Part shown: positions 26,671-35,389 of the stretch, piece by piece
Layout: every line of letters begins with the position of its first letter
Position numbering within the stretch: the first letter of the stretch is position 1
Source of the DNA: Martinezella lusitana
GTDB lineage: Bacteria > Pseudomonadota > Alphaproteobacteria > Rhizobiales > Rhizobiaceae
DNA length: 64,000 nucleotides
Direction: 5' to 3'
Assembly (NCBI RefSeq): GCF_014207095.1
Contig: NZ_JACHBG010000024.1
Location: 20,658 to 84,657, forward strand
Position numbers and translations under genes: made by a program
The notes under the pieces: model-generated
Seen by the model: only the letters and a program-made list of their open reading frames with translations
What the model was told of the DNA's origin: nothing
The model's database searches: none

Positions 26671-27771
26671 CTATTTCACGATACTGAGCTTTGAGCGTCG
26701 GACTTCACCACCCTCATTGTCGGTACCGTGCTGGGGCAGAATACAAAATAAAAGTCGTTCGACCTCAGTCATTGGAAGCGATAGCTCATCGGCAACGTCC
26801 ACGAGACTTTTCCGCTCCGCCCAAAGCTGGGATAAAACCTTCCCCCATAGCACAGACGTTTCCCTGGGGATGCCATCAGGCTCGCTCGTGCGATAACCGC
26901 GTTTCCCAAGCTCGATACATATGGAACGGTATTGCCATTCGGAGAGCATGGGTCTGGTAAGATGTGCCAGTCGGTATGCCAGCGCCATTGCCGAGACGCG
27001 CCACCTTTTCTTCGCCCGTAAAATGAGATCAGCCGTTATAAGACGGGGCATTCTGACCCTGACGTCTTCCTCCGGCATTAGAAAGGCGGAAGCGAAGCGG
27101 TTTGCCTCCACCTCGGCCGTGCGTGTATCTTCGTCCGCGCCTGAGGTTTGGCCATGCCTGTGCAGGACCAAATGGCCCAGTTCGTGAGCCGCATCAAAAA
27201 TACTACGCTCCGCCGATTTGAACGAATTCAGAAACACATACGCTTTGTCATTTTGCCAGAACGAGAATGCATCGACATTTGCGGTGGTTTCTTCTAGCCC
27301 CAGGACGCGGATGCCTTTGGCCTCCATCAGTTTCATCATGTTTGCGATGGGTTGGTAACTGAGGCCCCAGTGCTGGCGGAGAGCATCGGCGGCAGCTTCA
27401 GGTGTCAATTCCGGGTCGAAATGCGGCAAATCCAACGCCGGTAGATTGTATCGATTTTCAAGCCACTCATAGACTTCGACCCCGTTATCGCCGGCCGAAA
27501 GGGCAGCGTTTCGTTCTTTCGCGGTCATGCTCGACAGGCTGCGAAAGCTGACGATTTCTGCTGAAAGGAGTGCGGGGTCCTCCTTGAAGAAAAACTGCAC
27601 GGGATAACCGAGAACCTCTGCGAGCTTCTCAAGTGTTCCAGAATCCGCCTGGTTCTGACCGGTTTCAAGCCGCGTGATTGTGACCGGCGATACGCCGGCC
27701 TTTTCTGCGAGTTCCTTCGCTGTCAGCTTCTGCCTTTTCCTGGCGAGGCTGAGTCTCTTTCCATTGAACAT
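26671..27771 (-). CDS. XRE-ImmA/IrrE fusion: DNA-binding regulator with metallopeptidase domain
   Basis: The 366-residue protein has an XRE helix-turn-helix at residues 8-60 (LTAKELAEKAGVSPVTITRLETGQN) and an ImmA/IrrE-type zinc peptidase domain with DAAHELGHLVLHRHGQ near residue 195 and EVEANRFASAFLMPEED after it. Single-chain XRE-peptidase proteins act as antitoxins or phage/ICE repressors that cleave partner regulators. The unknown gene 12 bp upstream (27784-28407) is the obvious partner, and a 9-bp inverted repeat lies in front of that gene. This layout resembles RosmerTA-type toxin-antitoxin pairs, but the partner's identity is not established. Confidence 0.88.
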   Translation of the reverse strand: MFNGKRLSLARKRQKLTAKELAEKAGVSPVTITRLETGQNQADSGTLEKLAEVLGYPVQFFFKEDPALLSAEIVSFRSLSSMTAKERNAALSAGDNGVEVYEWLENRYNLPALDLPHFDPELTPEAAADALRQHWGLSYQPIANMMKLMEAKGIRVLGLEETTANVDAFSFWQNDKAYVFLNSFKSAERSIFDAAHELGHLVLHRHGQTSGADEDTRTAEVEANRFASAFLMPEEDVRVRMPRLITADLILRAKKRWRVSAMALAYRLAHLTRPMLSEWQYRSICIELGKRGYRTSEPDGIPRETSVLWGKVLSQLWAERKSLVDVADELSLPMTEVERLLFCILPQHGTDNEGGEVRRSKLSIVK

Positions 27772-27783
27772 GATTGTTCGGCT

Positions 27784-28407
27784 TTATTTTCGACTGACGA
27801 CGATATCCAGATCCGGATCGTTGGTCGGTTCATTGATGCCAAAATCGACCGCGTCCAGATCGCCACCCTCAATCAAAAATACGCGATCGATACAGCGAAG
27901 GAATTGGCCATTCTTCACCACAGGTAAGCTGAGTTCCATTGCGCCAAACTGATCGACCATCAGGTAATATGTTTTGTGGTCTCCATGAAACTTGACCACG
28001 CTGATAGGGAGGTCGATACCGGCAGCTTCAAACATATCGCCACAAGCCACGCGCTCGGAGCCAGCGCCTTTTCGAGACCGCGCTCTAGGATCCGCTTTGC
28101 GGCAGGCTTGATTGACATTTACAAAGAGAACTCGAAGCTTGAGGACGTCATTGCGGATGCCTTCCACACCTTCCTCGCTAAAGATCTCCCAATTTCCACC
28201 GAGGTTTTCGGCTCGAAGGCCCTTCACTCCGTCCATATACGCGAACATGCCGGCGGCATTGGTGGGATGCAGTGGTGAGGCAGTCGCAGCAGCAGCAAGT
28301 GCGTGATGACCTGCCGCGATCAATTTCTCACGCTCAAGTTCCAGACGAGCAAGGTAAAGGTCGCCAATCTCAGGATCAGTGATTGTCTTTGGGCTGATAT
28401 TTTCCAT
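27784..28407 (-). CDS. Hypothetical partner protein upstream of the XRE-ImmA gene
   Basis: The 207-residue product (starting MENISPKTITDPEIG) is not recognised. It is helical at the N-terminus (LYLARLELEREKLIAAGHHALAAAA) and mixed alpha/beta afterwards (VVKFHGDHKTYYLMVDQF, VVKNGQFLRCIDRVFLIEGG). It directly precedes the XRE-peptidase fusion gene with a 12-bp gap, the position usually held by a toxin or regulated protein in such pairs. A 9-bp inverted repeat straddles its promoter. A toxin role is inference from context only. Confidence 0.65.
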   Translation of the reverse strand: MENISPKTITDPEIGDLYLARLELEREKLIAAGHHALAAAATASPLHPTNAAGMFAYMDGVKGLRAENLGGNWEIFSEEGVEGIRNDVLKLRVLFVNVNQACRKADPRARSRKGAGSERVACGDMFEAAGIDLPISVVKFHGDHKTYYLMVDQFGAMELSLPVVKNGQFLRCIDRVFLIEGGDLDAVDFGINEPTNDPDLDIVVSRK

Positions 28408-28417
28408 GCCGCCTACT

Positions 28418-28463
28418 CATGTTAATGTTCTCTACCTCATTTGTGGAGGAAAAAATTAACATG
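28418..28463. promoter_or_regulatory. Operator-like inverted repeat upstream of the XRE-ImmA operon
   Basis: CATGTTAAT (28418-28426) and ATTAACATG (28455-28463) are exact inverted copies about 37 bp apart, starting 10 bp upstream of the first gene of the operon (start at 28407). This is a plausible binding site for the operon's own XRE domain. Confidence 0.6.
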
Positions 28464-28492
28464 GTCAAGCTAGAAGAATGTATTCGGCTAAT

Positions 28493-29551
28493 TCACAGGA
28501 CGCTCCAGGCGCGAAACCTCCCCCGCCCCGTCATCTCGCGCAATCCGAGCTCGCCAACGATCCGCCGCGCCGCCTGCGGCGTGACGCCCAGCGTCGTTAC
28601 GACCATCTTAGCCGACACCAGCGGTTTCGCCATCACCAGCTCGACCAGCTCCGGCAGTTTTGACGACGTCCGGCGCCCGTCCAGTTTTCGGTCCATCATC
28701 GTTTTCACCAGCGTCAGCCGATCATGCTCTTTCAGCCCGATCTCGGCGGCCGCGACCAGTCCATGGGCGATGGCGAGCAGCCGGGTTTCTCGATCGCGAT
28801 GTCGGCGCCGATCGACGGGAATGGTTTTTAGTCCGAGATTGATGGCTGCGAGATGTGCGGCCGTGGTGACACCGGCCTGGCGGAGGATCGAGGCGGCCAA
28901 CAGTCGTCCAAGCCAGGGCGCGTGCTGCAGCACCGCAATCTCGTTCCAGGCATCGAGGGCGACAATCGCCTGCAGCACCGCCGGCAGATCATCGGTCTGC
29001 CGCAACACGTTGCGCCACTCGCCCAGCCGCGCGTCCTCGTCCCAATCGAGATCGTAGATCATGGGATCTTTTTCTTGCGCGCCGGCCCGTCCGGACCGTG
29101 CGTTCTCGATCGCCGCCTCGGACCGGGCCAGCAGCGCATCAATGGCGGCATAATCGACGCCAGGCAGATCTTTGGCGTCGTCAGCATCGTCCCCCTCCCC
29201 TATCGGCTCGACAGCGACAGGCCGCTTGGCGGCGGCGCCCGACTCAGCATCATCGGCCCTGACCGATGTCACATCCGAGGTTTGCCTGAGCGTGCGAATG
29301 CCGTCGGGCGACAGTGCCCAGACCGGTGGTTGCGCGGCAATGCGTCGCCGGGTGCGCAACGCGTCGCGGGCGATTGTCAGTTCATGGGTGGGTGTGCGAA
29401 TATCGCGGGTGTCGTCGTGGAGGACGAGGTCTTCGAGGTGAACAAGTTCGCCGTCGATCCACAGCGAGGCGCAGGCGTCGGCAAAGTGCGACCGTTCGAT
29501 CCACCCCTGTCCGACCGCGGAGCGGGCGATGCGCTCGTCGAGACGCGCCAA
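28493..29551 (-). CDS. RHE_PE00001-family (DUF1612/helix-turn-helix) plasmid protein, 5' end degraded
   Basis: This frame of about 352 codons matches a family that is common on rhizobial plasmids: LARLDERIARSAVGQGWIERSHFADACASLWIDGELVHLEDLVLHD near the N-terminus, and a C-terminal winged helix (VTPQAARRIVGELGLREMTGRGRFRAW). Its function is unknown, although DNA binding is likely. No ATG is available at the expected start: the frame opens after a TAA at about 29600 and only TTG/ATT codons precede ARLDER. The usual N-terminal 20-25 residues are missing, so it is probably 5'-truncated. Confidence 0.8.
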   Translation of the reverse strand: MARLDERIARSAVGQGWIERSHFADACASLWIDGELVHLEDLVLHDDTRDIRTPTHELTIARDALRTRRRIAAQPPVWALSPDGIRTLRQTSDVTSVRADDAESGAAAKRPVAVEPIGEGDDADDAKDLPGVDYAAIDALLARSEAAIENARSGRAGAQEKDPMIYDLDWDEDARLGEWRNVLRQTDDLPAVLQAIVALDAWNEIAVLQHAPWLGRLLAASILRQAGVTTAAHLAAINLGLKTIPVDRRRHRDRETRLLAIAHGLVAAAEIGLKEHDRLTLVKTMMDRKLDGRRTSSKLPELVELVMAKPLVSAKMVVTTLGVTPQAARRIVGELGLREMTGRGRFRAWSVL

Positions 29552-29829
29552 CTCAATGCCGGCTCGAAAAGTGTGGCTTCTACTTTGTTATTTCAAATGG
29601 GAAAACTTCATATGTCTGTTAGGTTTAGCCGATAAATGAAGGGCGATTTTCCGCTAACGATTTCACTGAAACGTCTCTTTGCCAAAACGATTTCAAGATC
29701 GAACATCAATGTCGGCTCGCTCGATCGAGGGAGAGCAGTGGTCGGCGTCGTCAAAGGCGTGCCGCGCTTATGCAAAGGTGCGACGTGCAGCTTCATCACG
29801 CTGGCAAGCATTACGCGTAGTCGGTCGCG

Positions 29830-30759
29830 CTACTCGGCGGCTGGCTCGGGTTGCGTTCTGGTGCGCCTTGCCGCTGGCTTCTTTGCCGCTGGGTCCGGAA
29901 GGTAAGCGGGCGCGGTCGTGCTGCGTTCCGCTACAATGAATATCAGCCTGTCCACGGCCTTCGCCCTTTCCTTTCCCTCTGGCAAGGACTCGGCAAGATG
30001 GATTGCCAAAAGCGTGTCCTGCATTTGCGCCAGACGGGAGAAGAAGAAATTAAGCTGAATCAGGCTTCGGTTATAGAGATAGAAATAGCCTCCGCCGATG
30101 AATTGAAGCAGTACACCCGCTAAGGGAACGATATATGCCGTCCCATCGCTTCGGCCCGAGGAGAACGCCCACCACGTACCCCCAATGATCGTCCCGAAAC
30201 CGGCAACGATGGCGGTCAGGCTGGCAGTGTAACTCCTGCGCGCCTGACTTTTGTTCATGATGTAGTATTCGATCAGCTGACGGAGGTTCGCTTTGATGCC
30301 CTGAATAATGTCGTCGTCGGACTTGGCAGCGCTTTCGGTTTGCGGCGCCATCTTGGCATCGCCGCCCGCGCCTCCAGACTGCGCGTCGAGCAAGGGAGTG
30401 AAGCTGGATGCCCACGCCCTGAGAAGCTGGTCGTCGCTGTCACGATCTACGATTGCCTTGAGCTTATCACGGTCGATCACGCTGAAAGCGACCATCACGA
30501 GCATGAACAGGGCGAAGACGACCCCTATAGTGATGCCCGGCTGAAGGTCGTGCGGCTTATATTCATAGCCTTGCACGAACACGTGGCTTGTTGCCAAATA
30601 GAAGACGACATAGAAGCTTCCGGCAATGGTCAAAATGGAAATGATTGCGACCGCCCAGCGAACCTTCGGCGAGTACCGAAGGACTTCAACGATTACGAGG
30701 ATGACGGTAAGAATAAGCTGATACATGAAGCCCCCGCCGAACAAATTCGCGACAGTCAT
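29830..30759 (-). CDS. Membrane protein with TRADD-N-associated 2-TM-like domain
   Basis: The 309-residue protein has three N-terminal hydrophobic segments (roughly 12-30, 36-55 and 78-96), a cytosolic linker, then a conserved block LRQLIEYYIMNKSQARRSYTASLTAIVAGFGTII followed by a second helix (YIVPLAGVLLQFIGGGYFYLYN). The EYY..N..QARRSY...S.....GF pattern is the one I associate with the TRADD-N-associated two-transmembrane domain found in predicted bacterial conflict systems. The C-terminus is basic and proline-rich. It lies 71 bp downstream of the caspase-like gene and probably acts as its membrane effector or sensor; that role is inference. Confidence 0.75.
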   Translation of the reverse strand: MTVANLFGGGFMYQLILTVILVIVEVLRYSPKVRWAVAIISILTIAGSFYVVFYLATSHVFVQGYEYKPHDLQPGITIGVVFALFMLVMVAFSVIDRDKLKAIVDRDSDDQLLRAWASSFTPLLDAQSGGAGGDAKMAPQTESAAKSDDDIIQGIKANLRQLIEYYIMNKSQARRSYTASLTAIVAGFGTIIGGTWWAFSSGRSDGTAYIVPLAGVLLQFIGGGYFYLYNRSLIQLNFFFSRLAQMQDTLLAIHLAESLPEGKERAKAVDRLIFIVAERSTTAPAYLPDPAAKKPAARRTRTQPEPAAE

Positions 30760-30830
30760 CTGTACTCTCTCAACCTTTACGAATCGTGCCTATACAACCC
30801 TGGCGCGGAATAAATCGAGCGGGCGCGTCG

Positions 30831-31757
30831 TCACTTCAATGGCGGCAGCGTCATGCCCTTAATGCTATCGGCCACGGTCGGCCGCTTCCGCTTCCCGTCC
30901 GCGTAGGGATCTGGCAGAGCCCGTGCGGCCTTCTTCACGGCCTCGATGTCATAGCCGACCGGACGGCCAAGCAGGAACATCTCCACAAATCGGTCAACAA
31001 GCGACTGGTCTGCCAAAAGATTGGCTTTGACCGCCTTGCGGAAGGACGCGATATCCGAACCATTGGTCAGGTAGCCCAGATTCCGTGCCTCGGTGAGGTG
31101 CTCATCAACCCTCTTCTGAACGCCCTTGCCCATGCAAAATGCACGGACGTAACGCACTAGCGACGTGAACAGCAGCTCCTCGCTATGCATGAGGAGCAGC
31201 TTGTCTTTCAGGACTGCTCGGAACGCACCGATAAGCTCGCTCTTCTCGAAGACGTGCCGGTAAAACCGGACCACAGAATCCTCCGCATCGCCTGCCGTAA
31301 CTTTGTTTTGGGGCGCGGCCAATATGTAGAATGGCGCGCGGGTCGTGACATGAATTTCTTTCACGAGATGAAAGCTGAAACAGGCCAGCGAGATGACGCA
31401 CAGGTTATTGGCCGTGGCTATGTTGATCGCGCGCAGTCTCTCTGTGATCTCGGCCCAGCTGCAATCCTCGTTCGAGGCGACGATATGAATACCCATGTCC
31501 TCATCGCCATGGGTATCGAAATGGATGATCGGCAGCAGGCCGTCTTCAACCACCTTCGCCACATAATCCAAGAATCCCAGAAGATCAGCGGCGCTCTTCG
31601 GCTCAAATTTCATGAAGAAGATCTGGTTGGCCTGCAACAAGGGTTCCAAATCTTCGAGGACGCGGAGGGTCACCCCGTGCTCGCTCTCATGCAGGGACGT
31701 GATCCAGATCACGGAATTTACGCTCACATGGGATTGGATAGTCGCGGTCTTGGTCAT
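30831..31757 (-). CDS. Caspase-like (clan CD) cysteine protease
   Basis: The 308-residue protein has the pattern of a CHAT/caspase fold: a strand followed by LLPIIHFDTHGDEDMG with the probable catalytic His83-Gly84, then a strand LCVISLACFSFHL with the probable catalytic Cys126. The C-terminal half is helical with no repeats (LTSLVRYVRAFCMGKG, FVEMFLLGRPVGYD). The ATG at 31757 is chosen over 31772 because it overlaps the stop of the upstream Rap1a-like gene (ATGA), implying translational coupling. Bacterial caspase-like proteases are often abortive-infection effectors activated by a partner. Function here is inferred from the dyad and neighbours. Confidence 0.7.
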   Translation of the reverse strand: MTKTATIQSHVSVNSVIWITSLHESEHGVTLRVLEDLEPLLQANQIFFMKFEPKSAADLLGFLDYVAKVVEDGLLPIIHFDTHGDEDMGIHIVASNEDCSWAEITERLRAINIATANNLCVISLACFSFHLVKEIHVTTRAPFYILAAPQNKVTAGDAEDSVVRFYRHVFEKSELIGAFRAVLKDKLLLMHSEELLFTSLVRYVRAFCMGKGVQKRVDEHLTEARNLGYLTNGSDIASFRKAVKANLLADQSLVDRFVEMFLLGRPVGYDIEAVKKAARALPDPYADGKRKRPTVADSIKGMTLPPLK

Positions 31758-32131
31758 TGGTCGCAAGGCCATGCAGCTTTATAGGGAGCCATCAACGAAC
31801 GCTCGGCCGGCCAGGTTCCCTTCTCGGGATGCGTCGTCACCCAGTCGCAGCCAATCACGATGGCGCGGGCGACATTGGCGCCCTTCGGGATGCAGAATTT
31901 CCCGAGAATGCTCTCCCGAGCGATCCCGAGCATTTGCTCGTCCTTCATGCCCATCTTAACGACGCTATCGAATACAATCTCATCCTCGCGCCATTTCTCC
32001 ATGAAGCCCATGACGTAATTTCCGGCAAGTGTGATGCTGCTCTTGCAGTCGCGCGCCAAATCCTGGGCCATCATAGCATTGGCGCCGGTCGCAAAAAGGG
32101 CGGCTGCAGCCGCCAGTATCATCCGTTTCAT
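31754..32131 (-). CDS. Exported Rap1a/Tai-immunity-like protein
   Basis: The 125-residue product starts with a signal peptide (MKRMILAAAAALFATGANA). The mature part carries the Rap1a/Tai pattern: Cys in DCKSS, GYVMGF-like GNYVMGFMEKW, then GKFCIPKGANVARAI and a C-terminal PYKAAWPCDQ. Rap1a-type proteins are periplasmic immunity proteins for type VI amidase effectors, although the fold is also widespread in orphan form. The start at 32131 is preferred to 32173 because the signal peptide begins there. Its stop codon overlaps the start of the caspase-like gene. A hairpin covers its ribosome site. Confidence 0.75.
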   Translation of the reverse strand: MKRMILAAAAALFATGANAMMAQDLARDCKSSITLAGNYVMGFMEKWREDEIVFDSVVKMGMKDEQMLGIARESILGKFCIPKGANVARAIVIGCDWVTTHPEKGTWPAERSLMAPYKAAWPCDQ

Positions 32132-32137
32132 GATCTT

Positions 32138-32155
32138 CCCCAACCCAAGTTGGGG
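32138..32155 (-). promoter_or_regulatory. Hairpin covering the ribosome binding site of the Rap1a-like gene
   Basis: On the minus strand CCCCAAC-ttgg-GTTGGGG forms a 7-bp stem directly before GAAGATC-ATG. The GGGGAAG that would serve as Shine-Dalgarno sequence is partly inside the stem, so folding could hold down translation of the operon's first gene. Confidence 0.45.
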
Positions 32156-32641
32156 GCAGATTATCGAGTGCAACCGGTAACTGCAACAGGGTCAATTCGC
32201 TTGCTTCCCTTGGTTTTTCTTCACGTACCCGTGGCCGTGCGCAGTTGTCCGATGCACCTCGAGCTTGACGCCAAGACCGCCCTGCTCGCGCTGACGCAGT
32301 TCAATGGTAAAGAACTTTCGGTACCGTCCTTTGATGGGCGCGGCGATGAAAAGTGCATGTTCCACCGCCGATTGGGATGAAAATCGGAATTGCTAAGTGG
32401 TGGCGCAGCCAATGGAAACGGCGCATCTTTCTTTCATCACCGAGCTAGTGCCGGAGCCGCCAAGCCACCGTCCTCATGGGAGTTGATGGCCGCCGGTCTG
32501 CAACGCGACCGCATGAGCCGCGACGACGGCAACCGAGCATCTTGAGGAGCAGGTTCGGACGCTGAATCAGGGACGGCGACAAATGTAACTCATCTTATAT
32601 TTTCCACGCGTCGGGCATTCCGCCCTTAGAAAGGACCTGAC
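32156..32641. other. Spacer upstream of the caspase operon
   Basis: No gene is supportable. The promoter for the Rap1a/caspase/TRADD-N operon should lie in the left part (minus strand). A 42-codon plus-strand frame starting near 32253 (MHLELDAKTALLAL) has no known relative and is not called. Confidence 0.4.
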
Positions 32642-33001
32642 ATGCATGAAATTTATCAGAACGGAAAGCCGATCGGCCTCACTTTCAGCGACCGCGAGGT
32701 GGCCAAAGCCATAGCCCGCGACATGCAGAGGGAGGGCGCCAAAAACGTCGAAATGCGGCCGTTTAAGCGCCGAAATCACTGGTATAATTGGCGCGCAAAC
32801 GGGCGCAACGTGGCGTCTTATCTCGCCTCGTTACGCCCTGCCGCGCCACTTAGGAGGCCTTGTGATCCCGATAGAGCAATACTTATCTGGTCAGAGGCGG
32901 TACAAAATCTGATCGTTCCAGAAACCATCGAGGCTACACAACTCCCCACGCCCGGAACCTCCCCTCCCTACCATCTGCATATCAATGAAATTCTTAGCTA
33001 A
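32642..33001 (+). CDS. Hypothetical small protein
   Basis: This 119-codon frame starts with an ATG preceded by AAAGGAC, a fair ribosome site. The first 60 residues look genuinely coding (MHEIYQNGKPIGLTFSDREV, AKAIARDMQREGAKNVEMRPF); the second half is proline-rich and less convincing. No family is recognised. It stands alone between the caspase operon and the recombinase. Confidence 0.4.
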   Translation: MHEIYQNGKPIGLTFSDREVAKAIARDMQREGAKNVEMRPFKRRNHWYNWRANGRNVASYLASLRPAAPLRRPCDPDRAILIWSEAVQNLIVPETIEATQLPTPGTSPPYHLHINEILS

Positions 33002-33593
33002 AAGCGACACCCACGTACCCCTTTTATCCGGGAATGTTGGCCGTTTCCATCTCGTTACCCATATGAATTAACGTTGTTCTTTTCCAGAACAGAAGCTATT
33101 TAAGCCATTGCTTCCGTCACTCGGGACGGCGCCGTGGATGGGCAATCACTTCCGATAAGTACTGCGTATCGATAGGTGATGGTTTTTGGCGGCAAGAGAT
33201 AGCGTATTTGTCCGTGAGAATTGGCGGAAAAGCCGCAAATCCGGGCCCCTTGAGGGCTTTTCATTTTGGGTCGCTGGAAATTCTGCCTGATTGAGCGGAA
33301 ATAACGCGTGCTGAACCGGTCGAGCTCTTCCCCTCCCCGACCGCCTCTCGGCGTCAGAACCTCATCAAAAAGCCGGAGCCGGAGCGACCTCTTCCGAAAT
33401 AGCCGATTTCCCTGCGTTTTCGCCATAGATGCCCGCTGACGTGCGTTCTCGGGCGGCGATGGGTCGATGCCTGCCTCACGTCATAGAACGCTCTCTATCG
33501 CCTCCCATTTTTGTCATAAAACACGCTTGCAAATCCCCATTTTCTCATGCATTCATTATCTGTACAAAGGCCATCAAAAAAGAGCCAGAACGA
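33002..33593. other. Spacer upstream of the serine recombinase
   Basis: No gene is supported. The recombinase open frame extends back to 33429, but that part has unrelated sequence. A recombination (res-like) site would be expected near the recombinase; no clear set of repeats could be picked out by eye. Confidence 0.35.
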
Positions 33594-34511
33594 ATGCCCC
33601 AGGTTGCAATCGCCAGCTCCCCCTCTCCGCGGCCCCGGCTGATCGGATACGCCCGGGTTTCGACTGACGATCAGCTCAACGATGCCCAGGTCGATGAGTT
33701 GCGCGCCGCCGGCTGCGATCGCATTCATCAGGAGCACGGATCCGGGTTATCCCGCACAAGACCGGTGCTCACCAAAGTGCTGAAGGATCTCACCTCTGGC
33801 GACGTGCTAGTCGTCGTTCGTCTCGATCGCTTGGCCCGATCAGTCAGCCATCTGCTTCACGTGATTGAAGACCTCGAAAAGCGCGGAGTTCATTTCCGCT
33901 CGCTGCGCGATCCGATCGATACGTCCACGCCGCAGGGAATGTTTTCCTTGCAGGTGCTCGGCGCCGTCGCCCAGCTTGAGCGCGCCCTGATCGCCGAACG
34001 AACCAAAGCTGGCATCAAGGCTGCGAAAGCCAGAGGGAAGCTTCCCGGAAATCCCGGTCTGCGCGAGCGCCGACCGGAGGCGATCAAGGCGGTGTCGAAA
34101 GCACGCGAGAAACTTTATCTCGACGAACTGATTTCGTCGGCACAGACCTGGCTGCCGACCGTGAGGCAGCTCAGGCCACAGCATAGTTGGGACAACGTCG
34201 TGCGCGTCCTTAACCGTCGCGGTCATCACTGGACGGTCCAACGATTACGCCGCGCGGTGCATCGGATGGTTCGTGAGAAGCTTGCAGAGCCAGAGCTGCT
34301 GGCCCGCTCACCGCGCCGCGCGCCCGAAGATCATTTGATGAAGTTGGTCGCCGCGATCACCATCGCCGACCCCAGTTTGTCGCTGCGCGACATTGCCGCG
34401 CAACTGGATCAGATGGGGGAACGGCCGGCGCGTGGTGGCAGGAGGTGGCAGCCCTCTTCCGTTAGGGCGCTGTTGGACGAGGCACATCGCTTCGGGTTAG
34501 TTCGTCCTTGA
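33594..34511 (+). CDS. Serine recombinase (resolvase/invertase family)
   Basis: This 305-residue protein has a resolvase catalytic domain (IGYARVSTDDQ with the nucleophilic serine near residue 23, LVVVRLDRLARS near 75, and AQLERALIAERTKAG near 130), followed by a C-terminal region about 120 residues longer than in Tn3 resolvases that contains two helix-turn-helix-like segments (TWLPTVRQLRPQHSWDNVVRVLNRRG and SLRDIAAQLDQMGE). The start at 33594 is supported by similarity. Such enzymes resolve plasmid multimers or mobilise islands. It sits between the defence island and repABC. Confidence 0.85.
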   Translation: MPQVAIASSPSPRPRLIGYARVSTDDQLNDAQVDELRAAGCDRIHQEHGSGLSRTRPVLTKVLKDLTSGDVLVVVRLDRLARSVSHLLHVIEDLEKRGVHFRSLRDPIDTSTPQGMFSLQVLGAVAQLERALIAERTKAGIKAAKARGKLPGNPGLRERRPEAIKAVSKAREKLYLDELISSAQTWLPTVRQLRPQHSWDNVVRVLNRRGHHWTVQRLRRAVHRMVREKLAEPELLARSPRRAPEDHLMKLVAAITIADPSLSLRDIAAQLDQMGERPARGGRRWQPSSVRALLDEAHRFGLVRP

Positions 34512-34784
34512 CTAGCTGATTCATAAGGGAGCGCCCGCGCTTTTTGCCCCGCGAGCTTCCTTTCCCGGCGGAGATCTCCTTCCAATCCGTGCTTGCCACG
34601 ACCTGTTCGGCCAACCCCGCCAAGGTGGATTTCCTCCTCCACCTGACGCCCGTCCGGTTCAATGGTGTAGCCGGTCATCATTGTTCCTTCTGCCAACGAC
34701 CGAGGTGGTTTCTCGTCTCGAACCCGCATGATGGTATGCCGGCTCGTCACGATCTTTCTTCAGCGCGGCGACCTGCTGGGCTGC

Positions 34785-35249
34785 TTGTTCGGCCCTCAAA
34801 AGTCGCTCGCGCAAAACATCGGGCAACCGAGCCTGATCTCGCTTGCATATACGATCAAAAGGAGCCGCAAGGCTTATTACGGAGAGCTCGAAACAAATCA
34901 GCGTAAGCTCGATATAATCGAAAGGCTCATCTACTCTACTTCTTGCAAACCATTCTCGATGCGCAGCAGACGACTCTCACGCGCGTTGCGTTTTATATCC
35001 GCAAGGCAAAGTTCTATGAACGGTTCCGCGACCAGTTCAACAATCGCCAAGGCGATCTCCCGCATGTTCCGCGAAGGGATTGAAGGCTTCAAAGGTGGCC
35101 TGAGCGCGGAAAATTACATCTCGATCACAGGGGCTTCCCGGGCAACGGCGACTCGAGACCTTCATGATATGGTGGAGAAGGGGGCAATGAACCGCAGCGG
35201 TGAACGCCGACATACGCGTTACACCTTAAACCTGCCGGAGCCAGAGTGA
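34785..35249 (+). pseudogene. Fic-family protein, C-terminal remnant with frameshifts
   Basis: Three stretches in changing frames together read like the C-terminal half of a DUF4172-type Fic protein: QKSLAQNIGQPSLISLAYTI, then (about 34942-35056, another frame) YFLQTILDAQQTTLTRVAFYI, then AKAISRMFREGIEGFKGGLS and ASRATATRDLHDMVEKGAM. The last is the winged helix found at the end of these proteins. The catalytic HPFxxGNGR motif is missing, and at least two frame changes occur (near 34935 and 35056). It is a decayed gene. Confidence 0.75.
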
Positions 35250-35389
35250 TAGAAACAACGGCTGGGGCACGGCCTTTCGTCCACTCTATCCAAAGAGCGC
35301 GACATCACTCGGCGGAAGCAGACTGGCTTGATTCTTGCTGTGGCTGGTCGTTAGTTTGCTGCCTAAACTGCGAAGACACGAGGATTGTT

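Noticed and set aside
34409..34750. 113-codon minus-strand frame with MMTGYTIEPDGRQVEEEIHLGG
   Set aside because: It overlaps the end of the recombinase gene, another frame in the same place looks equally plausible, and no family could be recognised, so it was left uncalled.
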